Shown: piece by piece, positions 60,850 through 64,000 of the stretch
Numbering within the stretch: position 1 is the stretch's first letter
Layout: every line of letters begins with the position of its first letter
NCBI GenBank assembly: GCA_963970005.1
Contig: CAXAMN010006446.1
Span: forward strand, 1,346,376-1,410,375
DNA length: 64,000 bases
Reading direction: 5' to 3'
Origin: Durusdinium trenchii
Taxonomy: Eukaryota; Sar; Dinophyceae; Suessiales; Symbiodiniaceae
The notes under the pieces: model-generated
The model's database searches: none
Seen by the model: the letters and a program-made list of their open reading frames with translations, nothing else
What the model was told of the DNA's origin: nothing
Made by a program: the position numbers and the translations under genes

Positions 60850-63800
60850 AGAATCTGTACACATTGGACGGGCCGCCAGGCCTAGACGGGCCAGGTCCAG
60901 CCTCCAACAGCTGAGAGGAATTCAGGGAGGTTACAGCACAAGCCATCACTCAACACCTGACATAGTTGGAGCCCTGTAGAAGAACAATTGATCCCGATGA
61001 CCACCCTACCGTGAATCAATGGTTATGTCATGTTATGTCATATCCTCTTATGATACATTGGATACATATATATATATATAATATACACGACACTTTAATT
61101 GCATAGGTTCATGCAGCATGCACCCATTCTCTAAACCGGATGGAGGACATGATTCAACTCAGTTCCTGGATTGGCTCAAGACAAGAACAAATTTCGGCCG
61201 AGGAGAAAAGGGACGTCACCTTGTACAATCCGAGTTGCTTCTTACTACCAAGTCCTTCTGCCTTCACGATATGTTGATGCTTGTTGATGTGTCACTGCCA
61301 ATGCTTAGTAGGTGTTGAAATCCAGGGTCTAGCCTGCGAACACCAACCAATTGGTGGTTTAAATGGGTGTCCCTGCCTTGAAAAGTCACTAATCTTTTAG
61401 AATTTTTAGATGGACACTCACACATCCCACATCCCTATGAAGCAACGACCAAACTCAACATCTTTGGCCCCAGGGCCCCAAAACCACAAACCATAACCCA
61501 AACCTATTCCTTCTCCCCACAAAACCTGATGACCACCACTTCAAACCCACCCCTTCTCATTCCAAACCTCCTCACCGGATGGCCCCCCAGGCGAACGCCT
61601 CTCTAACGGACACCGACGTGGCCGAAGCCGACCGAAGCGGACCGGAGCGGACCGGGTCCTGACAGGTGAGGACCTGACGCCGGGGTCCGAAGCGGGTCGG
61701 GTCGAGCGCAGCGAGGAGACGGCCGGCAGATGGAGGCGGTCAATGGCAAGTCACTCTATACGTAACTCTTGTACAGTACCCAAACGCGACGGGTGGGACT
61801 GGAAGGAACAAAGGCCCAGTTCTAGACCCCAGGTCCAATCAACCCCATAGGTCAATATCCCAGGTCCGGAGTCCAATGGAGTGCTTTTCGATACGTCGCG
61901 GCGCTCCGCCGCCTTCAAGAGGTGGCGAGCTCGAGCGTCGGCCAGTCTTTTCTAGAACTGATGAAGTGCTACGAACGTAGCAAGGACGCTATGCTCGGTG
62001 GAGGCCATCGCTACGAACGTAACAAGAAGCTACTAGGAACAAAGACTCGCTTCTGTTCTGAACATTTTCCAGGGTCGATCATGGTCGATCAAACCAGAAG
62101 AGAGTCAGGAGTCTTCATCTCTTCTGAGTCCTGAAAGGTGAAGGAGTCAAGGAGTTTGTTCCTCCATTCTTTAACGCCGCAGATGGGTTGTGATGACAGG
62201 TCCCCATAGCAGCTTTCAACAAGATCACATTCCGCATGTTCTTTCACTGTTCGCGGTCTTTGGTGTTTTCTTTCATGACGCTTCGGGTTTTTGTGCTTGG
62301 TGATTGGTGCGTTTCAAGTGCATTTCGTAGAATCACCGGAGTCACCCGCACCAGCGCAGACATTCAAACAAACAGCCATTCATCTGAGAGGCTCTTCTGT
62401 AGAGGGAAAACCATCGGATATCACGGAGCATCTGATTTCGATGACGAAGAGGAAACCATCGGACGTATATCCCAGGGCATCCAGGCAAACCACTAGTTCG
62501 CTGGCAACCAGTGGTTCCAAAGACTAAAACCCATAGACCTAGAATCCCTGGTTCCTTATGGTAGCTTGGATCCACTGGGTGTGGTATTCCAAGAGTTCCA
62601 ACTTGGCCAGTCTTGAAGAAGAGTTCGGCTCACCTGGCAACCCATTGGGTCATTGCTGAACGGAAGAATGCTTGTTGTTCAAGACTGGAGTGTCGGTGTT
62701 CGAGAACGGTATATAAGCAATGCATCCAAACCTTGACTAGAGCCCCTTCGAGAGATTTGCGAACATTTCGCTTGAGGGTGCTACTCAATCAAAAAGCATC
62801 AACAGTTCAGAATAACTGATTAGAGTCAGTAGCTCCATGCATTGCTCTTACACGTGTATAGTAGCTCGATGTATGAACGGTTCCTATCAATCAATCAATC
62901 AATCAATCTATCTAGCAATCTATCGCTTCCTCGAGCAACGTGATATGCTCCGATCAGGGATGCATCCGACCAAGAGACCAATCGTACCATCGAGCAATTC
63001 AAGCCGCCAGCAGAGCCCATGCTCTCCACCTACACCATCTGCAGAGGACGAGCGCCAAAACGACGGCACCCAAGCTGAAGAAAACTGAAATTCCAATGTC
63101 CAATGTGTTCTTTGTTTAAATAGAAAGACTCCCCCAGGCCCAATGGGGTTGGTCGTCCACATTCCAAGGGGTCGAATTGGGAGGTCACGGGAGGTCTCTT
63201 CTTTTAATATAGACCAAATTGGTTGGCTAACACCTGTTGGAAATACTGGTGCACACACTTGCGATCTCTGCTCCCAACTTTGTTGCCCATTCTAAGCGGA
63301 TACGGGCTGGCAGTATAGTGTACAAGGAGGTCAAGGGTACACAAAGGAAGGCTTGAACGCAAACAAGTGCTGCAAAGTATTCCTGAGAATGATCAGTATA
63401 GTCGAGATATGGTATGAATTACCCATTCATGCAACGAATCGCATCAATAGATAATACAGTATCGGCTACGTGCTTGTTATATGAAACTTGAGGCTTCATG
63501 GTTATCCGGTGGATAGAGGATAGGTGAAGATATGGAAGCTATGAAAAAGCAATCTTTCAAATCAGGAAGTTGTTCGGGGTTATTGTCAGTTCCAGTTGCA
63601 GCAGCGTCCTAGGGTCTCCCTCCCTTTTGCTGCTCAAGAGCTCCACCATCTGACCTGTCACCTGAAGGGTACATTCAAAAGACATTGACAGCCAATGTGG
63701 CCAATGTCCATGAACAAAAACTGCTTTGATGTATAATTCTGAGTACATAATTATCTAGTGCATTATGTTTGCAGATTAAACTGTTTGTGACGCTTCCTGG

Positions 63801-64000
63801 TTTGCTATGTGCTACCACATATTAATGTATATTTCTATTCCGATTGATTGTTAAACATAGCCTAAAATTCTTTAGACCTTGATCCCATAGTACAACAAGC
63901 CTGACGATGTTTAACAGTTTGACCCTCAAGAGGGGCTCTCGTATGTGCATTGGCCTACTTGATACAGTTTGGCGGAATCCCCCCCCATTCTACAGATATA
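60850..64000. other. Gene-poor stretch at the right end
   Basis: No supported gene. A plus-strand frame at 62,930-63,088 (RPIVPSSNSSRQQSPCSPPT, PSAEDERQNDGTQAEEN, stop) resembles a disordered protein C-terminus, but the opposite strand is also open there. GC-rich tandem-like text (gaccgaagcggaccggagcg) at 61,620-61,740, a CTACTAG-type repeat at 61,964-62,040 and a (CAAT)n run at 62,889-62,910 are present. Confidence 0.4.
61964..62040. repeat. CTACTAGTAGC-type dispersed repeat, copy 5 (diverged)
   Basis: gctacgaacgtagcaaggacgc, ggtggaggccatcgctacgaacg and aacaagaagctactagg share the order and wording of the copy at 3,970-4,075, including the ggtggaggccatcgct block. Confidence 0.55.

Noticed and set aside
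1-64000. tRNA genes, rRNA, CRISPR arrays, bacterial-type operons
   Set aside because: None seen. I could not run a covariance search, so a diverged tRNA could be missed.

Overview
The window comes from a dinoflagellate nuclear genome, most like the Symbiodiniaceae/Suessiales type. The clearest evidence is a full 22-nt match to the dinoflagellate spliced leader at 1884-1905 (minus strand). It is supported by genes split into short exons with GT, GC and possibly GA donors, very sparse coding between many small hairpin repeats, and retroelements carrying dinoflagellate-style cargo.

Layout. 0.2-1.9 kb: a spliced-leader-headed, frame-broken retroposed copy of a zinc-knuckle protein gene. 2-5.7 kb: gene-poor, with one or two candidate exons and short repeats. 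5,738-24,762: a complete 19,025-bp Ty1/copia-type LTR retrotransposon on the minus strand. Its two 173-bp LTRs differ by one base, begin TG and end CA, and are flanked by the 5-bp duplication AACAA. It encodes Gag-Pol (3,365 aa) followed by about 2,600 residues of cargo, including a Tpt1/KptA-like RNA 2'-phosphotransferase. The three reading frames join into one frame of about 6,026 codons if three four-base homopolymers are each off by one base.

24.8-33.4 kb: mostly non-coding, with isolated candidate exons, a G-quadruplex-prone tract and miniature inverted-repeat elements. 33.4-49.4 kb: three tandem minus-strand copies of one multi-exon gene family, each with a ubiquitin-like N-terminal exon, a short helical exon (ELHPSDDD type), a linker exon (LRKLDDD type) and several LRR_5/BspA-type leucine-rich repeat exons. 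50.2-60.8 kb: a minus-strand split gene for an APH/CHK-like small-molecule kinase. One of its introns holds a plus-strand retroelement fragment (53,263-57,304) encoding C2H2 zinc fingers and a ubiquitin-specific-protease-like domain. That fragment ends in a cUACGg hairpin and a (GAT)n tail. 60.9-64 kb: no convincing gene.

The element genes form self-contained polyproteins: capsid, protease, integrase, reverse transcriptase, RNase H and then cargo. The host genes show family expansion by tandem duplication (UBL-LRR) and large introns that act as landing sites. Several retroelement frames are broken at short homopolymers, so decay and base-level assembly error must be told apart before any break is given biological meaning. 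Exon boundaries are by-eye and approximate (a few bases to tens of bases).
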